A DNA stretch of 37,523 nucleotides, taken from positions 1 through 37,523 of the forward strand of contig JAHHIE010000066.1 of assembly GCA_019358945.1 (NCBI GenBank), given 5' to 3'. Under the pieces are notes generated by a model. That model was not told where the DNA came from. It saw nothing but the letters and a program-made list of their open reading frames with translations, and ran no database searches. A program made the position numbers and the translations under genes. This DNA comes from Stenomitos rutilans HA7619-LM2. GTDB lineage: Bacteria; Cyanobacteriota; Cyanobacteriia; Leptolyngbyales; Leptolyngbyaceae. Below are positions 1 through 8,609 of the stretch, piece by piece (the first letter of the stretch is position 1; every line of letters begins with the position of its first letter).

Positions 1-1151
1 TTGTGGGTGTGGGTGCCTCACGGGTGCGCGATTTGTTCAAGAAAGCGAAAGAGAACGCGCCCTGCATCATCTTTATTGATGAGATTGATGCGGTGGGGCG
101 GCAGCGGGGTGCGGGCATTGGTGGCGGCAACGACGAGCGGGAGCAAACCCTCAACCAGTTGTTAACCGAGATGGATGGGTTTGAGGGCAATACGGGGATT
201 ATCATCATCGCGGCTACGAACCGTCCTGATGTGTTGGATTCTGCCCTGCTGCGTCCTGGTCGCTTTGACCGTCAGGTGACAGTGGACGCGCCTGACATGA
301 AAGGTCGCCTGGAAGTGCTTCAGGTTCACGCACGCAACAAAAAGCTGAGTCCAGAGGTGTCGCTGGAAGCGATCGCCCGTCGCACCCCTGGCTTCACGGG
401 CGCTGACCTGGCAAACCTGCTCAACGAAGCGGCCATTCTCACGGCACGTCGTCGCAAAGACGCGATGACCATGCTGGAAGTCGATGATGCGGTTGACCGC
501 GTGGTTGCTGGGATGGAAGGCACTCCGCTAGTCGATAGTAAGAGCAAGCGACTGATTGCGTATCACGAGATCGGTCACGCCATCATCGGTACGCTGGTGA
601 AGGATCATGATCCGGTACAAAAGGTCACGCTGATCCCTCGTGGACAGGCACAGGGTTTGACCTGGTTTACACCGAGCGAAGATCAGGCGTTGATTTCGCG
701 ATCGCAGATTTTGGCCCGCATTACAGGAGCGCTGGGTGGTCGTGCGGCTGAAATCGTGATTTTTGGCGACGCTGAAGTCACTACGGGTGCAGGCAACGAC
801 ATTCAGCAAGTTGCCAACATGGCGCGTCAAATGGTGACTCGCTTCGGCATGTCTGATCTGGGGCCGCTCTCCTTGGAAAGCCAGCAGGGTGAAGTGTTCC
901 TCGGACGCGATTGGATGACGCGCTCAGAATATTCTGAAGAAATTGCGTCTCGCATTGATGCTCAAGTCCGTGCGATCGTCGAGCATTGTTACGATGATGC
1001 CCGTCGCATTATCCGTGAGAACCGCACCGTGATCGATCGGTTGGTAGACCTGCTAATTGAACGGGAAACCATTGATGGCGACGAGTTCCGGCAGATCGTT
1101 TCTGAGTATACAAACATTCCTGAGAAGGAAGCGTATGCTGCTCGTATCTAA
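1..1151 (+). CDS. ftsH: ATP-dependent zinc metalloprotease FtsH (C-terminal part, 5' end outside window)
   Basis: Membrane-anchored AAA+ protease; in cyanobacteria FtsH hexamers degrade damaged photosystem proteins such as D1 in the thylakoid. The reading frame is already open at base 1 and matches the FtsH core just after Walker A ([13 protein letters not shown]). Visible are Walker B (CIIFIDEID, residues about 21-29 of the visible part), the second region of homology ([22 protein letters not shown]), the zinc-binding HEIGH at about 188-192 (HExxH) and the third zinc ligand region in TGAGNDIQQ. The N-terminal membrane segments and Walker A lie upstream of the window, so the GTG at base 3 is not the real start. 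The C-terminus ([11 protein letters not shown]) resembles the thylakoid FtsH2/FtsH3 group; which paralogue it is cannot be settled here. Confidence 0.96.
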   Translation, partial: VGVGASRVRDLFKKAKENAPCIIFIDEIDAVGRQRGAGIGGGNDEREQTLNQLLTEMDGFEGNTGIIIIAATNRPDVLDSALLRPGRFDRQVTVDAPDMKGRLEVLQVHARNKKLSPEVSLEAIARRTPGFTGADLANLLNEAAILTARRRKDAMTMLEVDDAVDRVVAGMEGTPLVDSKSKRLIAYHEIGHAIIGTLVKDHDPVQKVTLIPRGQAQGLTWFTPSEDQALISRSQILARITGALGGRAAEIVIFGDAEVTTGAGNDIQQVANMARQMVTRFGMSDLGPLSLESQQGEVFLGRDWMTRSEYSEEIASRIDAQVRAIVEHCYDDARRIIRENRTVIDRLVDLLIERETIDGDEFRQIVSEYTNIPEKEAYAARI

Positions 1152-1177
1152 ATCTCGAAACTCTCAGTAAGTAGTTG

Positions 1178-1213
1178 AACGAGGGCGATCGCATCATCGC
1201 TCTCGTTTTTATT
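1178..1213 (+). terminator. Intrinsic terminator of ftsH
   Basis: A 12-bp stem (AACGAGGGCGAT at 1178-1189 with ATCGCTCTCGTT at 1196-1207, one G-U pair) has a 6-nt loop and runs into a T tract at 1206-1210. It starts 27 bp after the ftsH stop and contains the HIP1 core GCGATCGC. Confidence 0.8.
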
Positions 1214-1224
1214 AGGGCTTACAC

Positions 1225-1291
1225 AAACCTCAGAGGTTTCACCCAGCATCGGCATCAGCACTAAATGTCGTTGCTTAAACCTCCGAGGTTT
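1225..1291. repeat. Paired palindrome element, AAACCTCNGAGGTTT family (copy 1)
   Basis: Two 15-bp palindromes, AAACCTCAGAGGTTT (1225-1239) and AAACCTCCGAGGTTT (1277-1291), are separated by 37 bp. The same arrangement occurs at 22107-22175 and a related compact form at 10376-10408. It lies between the convergent 3' ends of ftsH and the 1316-1984 gene. Confidence 0.75.
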
Positions 1292-1315
1292 TGGTCACAA
1301 AGTGGTGGGCGATCG

Positions 1316-1984
1316 CTAGAGTTGATGGGACATCGGCAAGCATTGAACTGATCGACCCGTTTGAGCAAACTGCTTCGGCACAATCAGATCCTCCTGTTGC
1401 AGAATCTGATTGTCAGCCCCCAAAACGCGTAGCTCACAGACCCCTGTGGCACCCGCAGCAAGCAAGGCAAAGACACCATTGCTGCTTCTGCCGCGCAGGA
1501 TCTTACCGTTATCAAACATCGCCTCCACTGCAAGCACTTTGGGTTGTAACACGCGACCATACAAGATGGCATAGCGTTCAACCGCTTGAGAAGAGCGATC
1601 GCCATTGGAGGAGCGGCTGATGCCATATTCTACCAATTGTCTTGAGGGTGACGGCTCCAGTACAGTACCATAGCTGTCGCTACCGCTCACCTGCCAGGTC
1701 GCGCCGTGCCGTTTCACCACCTGATGCCCAAAAACAGGCTGCATCGTTGCCTTCTCATTACCTCGCACAACTGGGCAAAGCGCACTGTAAAGAATAATCA
1801 CGCCTTGAGGCCATGCTTGTGCGCTCAACACCTTTAAGCCTTCTGCTTTTGCTCGATCGCCTGTCGGGCAACTCACTGTTTGCCCAATGAAGTCTCTGGG
1901 AGTCACGGTCAACAGGGACGCAAGGGCACAGCTTGATGTGGTGAAAGCCAGGAACCCAATCAAGCAGGTTAGCAGCCGTTTCAT
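1316..1984 (-). CDS. Hypothetical exported protein, possible lipoprotein
   Basis: A 222-residue protein I do not recognise. The first ~23 residues form a signal peptide (MKRLLTCLIGFLAFTTSSCALAS): Lys/Arg, a hydrophobic core, then TSSC at 16-19, a weak lipobox-like site that could make it a lipoprotein; signal peptidase I cleavage after ALAS is the alternative. The mature part has cysteines at CPTG, ALCPVV, GVCEL and VQCLP that could form disulfides. It starts at an ATG, converges on ftsH and diverges from bciB. No domain or catalytic motif is evident. Confidence 0.7.
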   Translation of the reverse strand: MKRLLTCLIGFLAFTTSSCALASLLTVTPRDFIGQTVSCPTGDRAKAEGLKVLSAQAWPQGVIILYSALCPVVRGNEKATMQPVFGHQVVKRHGATWQVSGSDSYGTVLEPSPSRQLVEYGISRSSNGDRSSQAVERYAILYGRVLQPKVLAVEAMFDNGKILRGRSSNGVFALLAAGATGVCELRVLGADNQILQQEDLIVPKQFAQTGRSVQCLPMSHQL

Positions 1985-2267
1985 GGTCGATCAAGAGTTT
2001 GTATAGACAAGGGTGCGATCGTCTAGCTCTGTAGCGCTTGTTTTACAGTTTGCCCCTGATGCACAAAAAGCTACCTCTCTCCAGGGACAGTTTGTCAGGC
2101 AGCAGTTTGAAAGCGCCATCAAAGCATCGTCTGAAAAGACGGATAGCGATCAGCACGGCTAAAAACCGAACTGAGCAAACAGACAACGAAATCCAACCGC
2201 AAGCTCGATCTCACGGGACACCATTAGGGTTATTGTGATCAACAGTGGCCTTTTCACACTTCACATC

Positions 2268-3464
2268 ATGACCGCAGCGCCCTCTCACAAAAAGGCGAAA
2301 GCTCTCCAGCCCACTAGTCGTCGCCCTGCCAAAGCACTGTGCAGCGAATGTGGGCTTTGTGATACTTACTACATTCACTACGTTAAAGATGCCTGTGCTT
2401 TTCTCAATCAGCAGATTGCCGAGTTAGAAGCACAGATTCATCACCGCAGCCGCAACCTCGATCAACCCGATGAGTGGTACTTTGGCGTGAGCCAGAGCAT
2501 GATGGCAGCCCGCAAGACTGAGCCAGTCGAAGGTGCACAGTGGACGGGCATTGTCAGCACGATCGCCATTGAAATGCTGACTCGCGGGCTGGTGGAAGGC
2601 GTGGTGTGTGTCCAGAATACGGAAGACGATCGCTTTCAACCAAAGCCAGTTCTGGCGCGTACCCCCGCAGAAATTCTTGCGGCAAAAGTCAACAAGCCCA
2701 CACTCTCCCCCAACCTATCTGTGCTGGAAGAAATCGAGCAATCTGGCCTGAAGCGGTTATTGGTCATTGGAGTGGGTTGTCAAATTCAGGCGCTCCGAAC
2801 GGTGGAGAAACAGTTGGGCTTAGAGAAGCTTTACGTGCTGGGCACGCCCTGTGTAGATAACGTGACTCGCGCTGGACTCCAGAAATTTCTAGACACGACC
2901 AGCCGATCGCCCTCAACAGTCGTTCATTACGAATTTATGCAGGATTTTCGCGTCCACTTTAAGCATGAAGATGGCTCAGTGGAAACGGTGCCGTTTTTTG
3001 GCTTGAAAACCAATCAGCTTAAAGATGTGTTCGCACCGTCCTGCATGAGCTGTTTTGATTACGTCAATTCCTTAGCAGATCTCGTTGTGGGATACATGGG
3101 TGCGCCCTTTGGCTGGCAATGGATTGTGGTGCGGAACGATCGCGGTCAAGAAATGCTCGATCTTGTGCAGGATCAGATTGAAACCCAATCGGTGATGTCC
3201 CAGGGCGATCGCCATGATGCCGTCCAAAACAGTATTCCTGCCTATGACAAAGGCGTGACGTTGCCAATGTGGGCCGCCAAACTGATGGGTGTCGTCATTG
3301 AGAAAATGGGTCCGAAAGGGCTGGAGTACGCCCGCTTCTCGATCGACTCCCACTTCACCCGCAATTATCTCTACGTCAAGCGTCACTATCCTGAAAAGCT
3401 AGACGCTCACGTGCCAGAGTACGCCAAGCGTATTGTGGGGCAGTATAAGTTGCCAAAAACGTAG
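2268..3464 (+). CDS. bciB: Divinyl (proto)chlorophyllide a 8-vinyl reductase, ferredoxin-dependent (BciB)
   Basis: Reduces the 8-vinyl group of divinyl chlorophyllide in chlorophyll synthesis, using reduced ferredoxin through FAD and 4Fe-4S clusters. The protein belongs to the coenzyme F420 hydrogenase/dehydrogenase beta-subunit family, which also gave rise to plant 7-hydroxymethyl-chlorophyll a reductase. Visible are an N-terminal Cys cluster (CSECGLC; C25, C28, C31), GVGCQIQALRTVEKQLGL in the middle, LGTPCVDN, and CMSCFDYVNSLADLVVGYMGAP, where the second cluster and flavin site are expected. Start: the frame is open from a GTG at 2235, but the ATG at 2268 gives 398 residues beginning MTAAPSHKKAKAL, as I recall for cyanobacterial homologues. 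No clear Shine-Dalgarno is seen at either. Cyanobacterial homologue: Slr1923. Confidence 0.9.
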   Translation: MTAAPSHKKAKALQPTSRRPAKALCSECGLCDTYYIHYVKDACAFLNQQIAELEAQIHHRSRNLDQPDEWYFGVSQSMMAARKTEPVEGAQWTGIVSTIAIEMLTRGLVEGVVCVQNTEDDRFQPKPVLARTPAEILAAKVNKPTLSPNLSVLEEIEQSGLKRLLVIGVGCQIQALRTVEKQLGLEKLYVLGTPCVDNVTRAGLQKFLDTTSRSPSTVVHYEFMQDFRVHFKHEDGSVETVPFFGLKTNQLKDVFAPSCMSCFDYVNSLADLVVGYMGAPFGWQWIVVRNDRGQEMLDLVQDQIETQSVMSQGDRHDAVQNSIPAYDKGVTLPMWAAKLMGVVIEKMGPKGLEYARFSIDSHFTRNYLYVKRHYPEKLDAHVPEYAKRIVGQYKLPKT

Positions 3465-3525
3465 ATGAAGGCAGGAGGCAGAAGCGGAGGCAGCTTTGCT
3501 CCTGAATGCTCAGGAGTCACGCACA

Positions 3526-3587
3526 GATCCCCGACTTCTACACTGAGACAAGCTTTTGCCTAGAGTTTTAATCAGAAGTCGGGGATC
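3526..3587. repeat. Inverted repeat between convergent genes, possible bidirectional terminator
   Basis: Perfect 14-bp arms GATCCCCGACTTCT (3526-3539) and AGAAGTCGGGGATC (3574-3587) with a 34-bp loop. It lies 62 bp after bciB and 94 bp after the 3' end of the minus-strand GHL10-like gene. A sequence of this kind is a frequent dispersed cyanobacterial inverted repeat. There is no long T tract, so the terminator role is inferred from position. A short heptamer run (TGCCCTC, TGCCTTC) follows at about 3648-3661. Confidence 0.6.
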
Positions 3588-3680
3588 GAAACACCTTTTG
3601 CGCAACTCCTATTGCTTTCAAGATCGGTAACACGCCTTTTTCCCTTCTGCCCTCTGCCTTCTCACAGCCAAGCTGTACCG

Positions 3681-5165
3681 CTATAGCCGACAAAACTGTC
3701 GATCGCGCTCTAACTGCCGTTCTTGCCAACCAAAGGAGAAATGGCTGACTGATCGGATCGGGGGAGAGCGCGATCGCAGTGACCCCATCTGCGCTTCGAG
3801 AGAGGGACGATCGGTCGCTTGCTGCCATTGTCCTGTGAGAACGGGCGCAACGATCGTCCCTGCTGGAGCCAGACTAAGTACCTTTTGCACCTGTGCGTTG
3901 ATGCAGCTTGTATCACCACACAGCCCGTAGGCCATTGGATGCCACTCGATCGCCGCTGGAAAACGATCCCAAGCCTGCAAGCGGGAATCAAAGCCTTTGC
4001 CGATCGCCTGGTTTGCTTCAGGGAAAAAGGCGGCTCCGGCGGGAATGCCTCGTTGTCGGGCAAGATTGGCGGCAGTGGTGAGAAAGTCGATCGGTCCTTG
4101 CATGGCATGGGCAACCACCAGCGTCCACAGGTCGGCTTGAATGGCGGACAGACTTTTGGAAGCAGCTCCGGTCGATCGTCCCTGCCAGAGGGGTTCTTTC
4201 TCAGTGGGGTACAGTTTTTTGACCGCAGCCACATCGCTAGCGGAGACCGAGCCTTGCTGAAGATAGCGACGCATAAGGTCTAGCCCCTGCTGGTTTTGGG
4301 CACGTTGGTAGAGTGCCTGCTGGGAGGCATCGCCGTAGATCCACAGATCTTTGACCTTACTAGCAATGGAGGCTCCACCAACGCCTTTGGGATAGCGGAT
4401 GTAGTCGAACAGAACGCCATCCGGTCGTCGTTGCAATACAGTCTGCAAAAGCTGAAGGTAATCGCTTTGCGCCTGGGCATTGTAGGGATCGGCAAAGATT
4501 TCGTCCTGCACGGTCAGATCCAAGCTGGTATCCTGACTGACCTTCGTGCCCACGGTGAGGCTGGTTTCGCCCTGCCCGTTGCGTGCCAGCACCTGCTGTC
4601 GATCGGGTCGGGTTGCATAGGTGTAGCCAAAATTGAGGGCAAACATCCAGGCGTAGATTTTCAGCCCGCGATCGTGCCCTTTTTGAATGACCTGTGCCAA
4701 CAGATCCGTTTGCTCGTAGCCTGGATTTTGGACAACAGAAGACCACGGGGTTGGGTTGCCGCTCGATGGCAGTAGCACCTGACCGTTAGAAAAGGTGTCC
4801 ACATAAATCTGGTTGTAGCCACGATCGACGATGCGATCGAGCACCGCATCTAACACTCCCGGCTTGCTGTCGCAAGGATACAGACGCAGCCAAACCCCTT
4901 GAGTTTGAAACTGGCTCTGGTTCCGGCACTGCTGTAGCTGTTGCCCCTGCTGCCTGATGGTCGCTTGATAGGTACGTTGAGCTTCTGCATCACCCGCGAT
5001 CGTACCCTGAAGCAACGCTGCTTTTTGGCTGCTAGCGGCGGCTGACAATTGGCATTCGTCCGGCGTTTGAGCTTGGGAGGGGTGATCTAAAAGCCAATGG
5101 CTGAAGAGGCTGATAGACAGCGCGATCGCTACCAGACTGGCTACAACACTTCTGCGATGCATCAT
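3681..5165 (-). CDS. Exported family 10 glycosylhydrolase-like protein (GHL10 type)
   Basis: A 494-residue protein with an N-terminal signal peptide or anchor (MMHRRSVVASLVAIALSISL, cleavage plausible after PSQAQ), then a Gln-rich helical linker (about 40-88), then a TIM-barrel-like GHL10 domain (about 90-485). Supporting motifs are GVWLRLYPCD at the barrel start, YNQIYVDTFSNGQ, HDRGLKIYAWMFALNFG, DGVLFDYIRYPKG and IEWHPMAYGLC. Relatives are exported and probably act on cell-wall or extracellular glycans, but the substrate is unknown. The C-terminus (SVSHFSFGWQERQLERDRQF) fits the family, so the gene looks complete. Two ATGs in tandem (5165, 5162) could start it. It is the last gene of a minus-strand series with the repeat protein and YebC. 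Confidence 0.8.
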   Translation of the reverse strand: MMHRRSVVASLVAIALSISLFSHWLLDHPSQAQTPDECQLSAAASSQKAALLQGTIAGDAEAQRTYQATIRQQGQQLQQCRNQSQFQTQGVWLRLYPCDSKPGVLDAVLDRIVDRGYNQIYVDTFSNGQVLLPSSGNPTPWSSVVQNPGYEQTDLLAQVIQKGHDRGLKIYAWMFALNFGYTYATRPDRQQVLARNGQGETSLTVGTKVSQDTSLDLTVQDEIFADPYNAQAQSDYLQLLQTVLQRRPDGVLFDYIRYPKGVGGASIASKVKDLWIYGDASQQALYQRAQNQQGLDLMRRYLQQGSVSASDVAAVKKLYPTEKEPLWQGRSTGAASKSLSAIQADLWTLVVAHAMQGPIDFLTTAANLARQRGIPAGAAFFPEANQAIGKGFDSRLQAWDRFPAAIEWHPMAYGLCGDTSCINAQVQKVLSLAPAGTIVAPVLTGQWQQATDRPSLEAQMGSLRSRSPPIRSVSHFSFGWQERQLERDRQFCRL

Positions 5166-5301
5166 AGGTAATGTAAGTTGAGTCCGTTTTGACGGTCAGC
5201 ACCCAATTTACATCCTGACGTGTGACCCATCCGGACGTTGCTGTGCTCGAACCGGGTAGACGATCGCGCTGCCAAGCATCATTGATCTGCGATCGCCTGC
5301 T

Positions 5302-6141
5302 CTACGCATTCTCACTCGCAGCCGCAACTTTTGGAGTTTCCGTTACAGGCTCTGGATCAGGTTCTTCAGCGACGGCTTCGGGAGTCTCTGCGGCGGCAGG
5401 TTCCGCATCAGGTTCTTCAACCGCAACTTCGGGAGCTTCCGTTGCCACAGGCTCCGCTGCTACAGGTGCTTCAGCCGTGACCTCTTGAGTTGTCTCTGCC
5501 ACAGGTGCTTCTGTCGCGACTTCTGGCGTTTCCACTGCCGCAGGTGCCACCGCAGGCTCTTCAGCGGTGACTTCTGGGATCTCCGCTACCACAGCTTCTG
5601 CCGCCAGGGTTTCTTCAGCGACGACTTCCTCAGTCACGTCTTCTGGTACTGCTTCAACTTCAGCCGTGACCTCTTGAGTTGTCTCTGCCACAGGTGCTTC
5701 TGTCGCGACTTCTGGCGTTTCCACTGCCGCAGGTGCCACCGCAGGCTCTTCAGCGGTAACTTCTGGGATCTCCGCTACCACAGCTTCTGCCGCCAGGGTT
5801 TCTTCAGCGACGACTTCCTCAGTCACGTCTTCTGGTACTGCTTCAACTTCTGGCTCTGGTGGTTTTGGCTTCGTTGGCTTAGGCCCCCTTGCAAGCGCTG
5901 GGTTGACCATTTGCCTCGGCTCTTCATCACGTCCTTTACCTTTGCCTCTGCCCTTACCGCGATCGCGGTCATTGCCACGCTCTCTATCGTTGCTTTGGAC
6001 TGCTTCTGTGCTTTTAGCTTTATCTTTATTCAGCACAGGACGCTCAACATTCCGTGTTGGCAATGCTTTTGCAACGGTTTCGCTGCTTTCGCCTTCGGGC
6101 TTAGCCTGACGTTCAGACTTTTTAATTGGACGCTCTACCAT
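5302..6141 (-). CDS. Low-complexity acidic repeat protein with basic RG/KG-rich N-terminal part
   Basis: A 279-residue hypothetical protein. Residues 1-100 are basic and rich in Arg/Gly/Lys (RERGNDRDRGKGRGKGKGR), followed by PRQMVNPALARGPKPTKPKP. The rest is almost only Glu, Ala, Val, Pro and Thr, containing two copies of a 63-residue unit (beginning VEAVPEDVTEEVVAEE) and a degenerate third stretch. No enzyme fold is expected; the charge pattern would suit nucleic-acid binding plus a disordered acidic tail, which is inference. The ATG at 6141 is preceded by a purine-rich AAAGGG about 11 nt upstream and is preferred over GTG 6144. The gene follows yebC by 92 bp on the same strand. Confidence 0.65.
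   Translation of the reverse strand: MVERPIKKSERQAKPEGESSETVAKALPTRNVERPVLNKDKAKSTEAVQSNDRERGNDRDRGKGRGKGKGRDEEPRQMVNPALARGPKPTKPKPPEPEVEAVPEDVTEEVVAEETLAAEAVVAEIPEVTAEEPAVAPAAVETPEVATEAPVAETTQEVTAEVEAVPEDVTEEVVAEETLAAEAVVAEIPEVTAEEPAVAPAAVETPEVATEAPVAETTQEVTAEAPVAAEPVATEAPEVAVEEPDAEPAAAETPEAVAEEPDPEPVTETPKVAAASENA
5471..5848. repeat. Near-perfect 189-bp tandem duplication inside the acidic repeat gene
   Basis: Unit 1 is 5471-5659 and unit 2 is 5660-5848. Read base by base they differ at one position (g in unit 1, a in unit 2, near 5570/5759), a silent change in a valine codon on the minus strand. The unit is 63 codons long, so copy-number change keeps the frame. Confidence 0.92.
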
Positions 6142-6233
6142 CACCAGAATCCCTTTCTACTTACCGCTATCCTAGCTTGCATAGGACACGGCAGACGCTT
6201 TTTTCGACGAGCAATGTGCAGATCGATGTGCCA

Positions 6234-7043
6234 TTACGCCACACTAAGCGACAGCAATTCATCAGTCATCTCAAAGTTAGCGGTTACACTCTGCACATCA
6301 TCCAGGTCTTCCAGTGCGTCCATCAGCTTGAGGAGCGATCGCGCCTGGTCAGGATCGCTCACCTCTAGCGTGTTGCCAGGAATCCAGCGCAATTCAACGC
6401 GACTGACATTATAGTGTTTGTCTTTTAGCGTTTGGCTGAGGGTCTCTAAATTTGCCACCTCGGTCATGGCTTCCGCAGACGTTCCATCTTCGGTTTCAAC
6501 CAATTCATACGTGTCTGCTCCACCTTCTAGAAAGGCTTCTAGCAGTTCGTCTTCCTGAATTGCAACCGTTTCCGATCGACGTTTGCGCCCAGTTTCTACA
6601 GGTGTAAGGGACACTTCCACCACGCCCTTTTGTTCAAACATCCAGCCCACGCAGCCCGTTTCACCCAGATTGCCACCATTCTTGCTGAAGGCAACCCGCA
6701 AGTCTGCGGCTGTGCGGTTGCGGTTATCGGTTAGCGCTTCAATTAAGATGGCAACTCCACCAGGCCCATACCCTTCGTAGCGAATAGCCTCCAGCGCCGC
6801 ATGATCAGCACCCAGTTTGCCTGCCCCTTTCGCGATCGCCCGCTCAATGTTGTCGTTGGGAATACCAGCAGCTTTCGCTTTGTCGATCGCCGTCCGCAGT
6901 TGAAAATTTCCTTCTGGATCAGGCACCCCGCTCCGCGCGGCAACAATAATCTCCCGCGAAATCTTGGTAAACACCTTGCCCTTAACTGCATCAACTCTGG
7001 CTTTCTGCCGTTTGATGTTTGCCCACTTACTGTGTCCTGCCAT
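6234..7043 (-). CDS. yebC: YebC/PmpR-family protein (transcriptional regulator / translation factor)
   Basis: A conserved three-domain protein. Members act as DNA-binding regulators or, in recent work on the family, help ribosomes through difficult peptide motifs. The N-terminus MAGHSKWANIKRQKARVD is diagnostic and fixes the ATG start at 7043. Further signatures are GIPNDNIERAIAKG, YEGYGPGGVAILIEALTDN, FSKNGGNLGETGCVGWMFE and, near the end, LMDALEDLDDVQSVTANFEM. At 269 residues it is slightly longer than usual (about 240-255); the extra residues sit in a VETGRKRRSETVAIQ loop and at the C-terminus. It is upstream of the acidic repeat gene on the same strand. Confidence 0.95.
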   Translation of the reverse strand: MAGHSKWANIKRQKARVDAVKGKVFTKISREIIVAARSGVPDPEGNFQLRTAIDKAKAAGIPNDNIERAIAKGAGKLGADHAALEAIRYEGYGPGGVAILIEALTDNRNRTAADLRVAFSKNGGNLGETGCVGWMFEQKGVVEVSLTPVETGRKRRSETVAIQEDELLEAFLEGGADTYELVETEDGTSAEAMTEVANLETLSQTLKDKHYNVSRVELRWIPGNTLEVSDPDQARSLLKLMDALEDLDDVQSVTANFEMTDELLSLSVA

Positions 7044-7084
7044 GTCACGTCGATCGTACTAACGCCATTAACAGGATAGACAAC

Positions 7085-7149
7085 GGAGTAGGGGAGTAGG
7101 GGAGTAGGGAGTGGGGAGTAGGGAGTGGGGAGTAGGGAGTGGGGAGTAG
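7085..7149. repeat. Heptamer short tandem repeat (GGAGTAG/GGAGTGG)
   Basis: Two 8-bp units (GGAGTAGG) are followed by seven alternating 7-bp units GGAGTAG and GGAGTGG. It lies in the gap between divergent yebC and the FG-GAP gene. Heptamer repeats of this kind are characteristic of filamentous cyanobacteria. Confidence 0.9.
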
Positions 7150-7293
7150 AGCAGGCAAAACTCAGCGTGTGACAGAGGCGCAAGTCATACAAACGAGCAA
7201 GGCATGAAAGCAGCAGCGCTCTAATATTTCCAAATGTCGCGCGCGATCGACAGCCGTTTTTTACTCCAATGAGTTGAGAAAGAGAACAGAGTC

Positions 7294-8532
7294 ATGTCTA
7301 CCGTTCACCTGCGCCTGTTGCTAGGTCTCGCTGTCAGTTTGATGCTTGTTTTTGCGATCGTCGCTGTCCGATCTAAACCCGTCTGGCAACCTAACACAAC
7401 GCTATACGGCAGCGACGCAAAGCACTTAAATGCGTTTGGCTATGCTGTGGCTATTGATCAGAATACGCTTGCGGTTGCCTCTGGGGTCGGTATTTCTGTC
7501 TTTGAATACTCCAGCTCTACCTGGGTCGAACAAGCAAAATTACTGCCCGATGACATGCAACGAGTAAGTGGGAATTTTGGTCGCAGTGTTGCTATTAGCG
7601 GCGATACTATTGCAGTCTCAGCTCCCACCGCAATGCCCGACGTTGCTCACGTAGATGGCGTGAGTGGAACAGGAGCCATCTACATCTTCACGCGCCAAGG
7701 GACAACCTGGAAACAGCAAGCCAAGCTTTTTCCACCCGAACCAAAAGGAGGCTTCCACTTTGGCTATGACGTGGCACTTGATCAGAATACAGTTGTCGTG
7801 GGGGATGACAGAGACGTGTATGTGTTTGAGCGTGACCCCATCACAGCAACCTGGTCATATACAACAAATCTTGTTATCCCCCCAAACCCGGAGCGTAAGG
7901 TTACCGCTCCAGCCACCTATTTGGTTCGAGTCGCGACAGTCAGTGGTGACACCATTCTAGTGGGTGGTAACAAAAGCCAAGCAGCAGGTGTTGTTGGCGT
8001 ACTTTTTGAGCGTCAACCCCAAACGGGCACCTGGGCTTACGATCAGGAGGTAGTATTTCCGGTGCCGCAGAAGCTCCTTAGTCACGGTATCATTGCTGGC
8101 ACTGGATCGGTTGCTCTGGATGGGAACACCCTACTCTTGGGTGTGGTGTTCAGTTCGCCCGGTTTTATCGGCTCTGCCTACGTTGCCAAACGCCCGACTG
8201 CCAATGGCGACTGGCGGCAGACTGCCAAAATAGCACCCCGCTATGTGCATCGTCTAGGCGGAATGCTCAGTTGGTTGTTCGATTACGGGTTTGGTCGTAG
8301 AGTCGCCATCAAGGGCGATTACGCAGTCGTTGCTGCTATCGGTCAACAGAGTAACTTTTTTGTCCGGAGTAGCGAAGGGGAAGCGTTTCTCTTTCGCCGT
8401 CAGCCAAACTCCGAGTACTGGTCGCAACTTGCCAAGTTAGTACCACGATCGGACAGAAAGGAATTCCTACCCACCATCAGCCTGTCGAATCGTCATTTGA
8501 TCATTGGCGACCCTAAAGCACGGAACGCGTAG
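7294..8532 (+). CDS. FG-GAP repeat beta-propeller protein, ending at an in-frame amber codon
   Basis: A 412-residue protein with an N-terminal hydrophobic segment (about 5-25, signal peptide or anchor) and then repeated propeller blades. Each blade has the pattern FGYAVAIDQNTLAVAS / FGRSVAISGDTIAVSAP / FGYDVALDQNTVVVGD / GSVALDGNTLLLGV / FGRRVAIKGDYAVVAA, separated by strands such as GAIYIFTRQGTTWKQQAKL. This is the FG-GAP (integrin-alpha-like) family, usually exported and involved in adhesion or surface structures; its ligand is unknown. The frame stops at TAG 8530-8532 in the middle of the last blade, while the next 16 codons (8533-8580) continue a perfect blade strand (GELTGAVYVFE) and end at TAA 8581-8583. 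The gene probably once ended at 8583. A possible Shine-Dalgarno (GAGAAAGAGAAC) precedes the ATG. Confidence 0.82.
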   Translation: MSTVHLRLLLGLAVSLMLVFAIVAVRSKPVWQPNTTLYGSDAKHLNAFGYAVAIDQNTLAVASGVGISVFEYSSSTWVEQAKLLPDDMQRVSGNFGRSVAISGDTIAVSAPTAMPDVAHVDGVSGTGAIYIFTRQGTTWKQQAKLFPPEPKGGFHFGYDVALDQNTVVVGDDRDVYVFERDPITATWSYTTNLVIPPNPERKVTAPATYLVRVATVSGDTILVGGNKSQAAGVVGVLFERQPQTGTWAYDQEVVFPVPQKLLSHGIIAGTGSVALDGNTLLLGVVFSSPGFIGSAYVAKRPTANGDWRQTAKIAPRYVHRLGGMLSWLFDYGFGRRVAIKGDYAVVAAIGQQSNFFVRSSEGEAFLFRRQPNSEYWSQLAKLVPRSDRKEFLPTISLSNRHLIIGDPKARNA

Positions 8533-8609
8533 GGAGAACTGACGGGTGCTGTTTACGTTTTTGAGCTATCAACAACACCTTAAGATTTAGATACAGTCGC
8601 ACTGAGCTA

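Noticed and set aside
2038-2238. 66-codon plus-strand frame before bciB
   Set aside because: Composition is Lys/Arg/Ser-rich without a motif or ribosome-binding site; probably chance.
3681-3830. Frameshift at the C-terminus of the GHL10-like gene
   Set aside because: The end reads SVSHFSFGWQERQLERDRQFCRL, which fits the family, so no frameshift is needed.
5485-6414. Long plus-strand frame rich in Phe, Cys, Arg
   Set aside because: It is the antisense of the acidic repeat gene and the end of yebC; its length comes from the low-complexity repeats.
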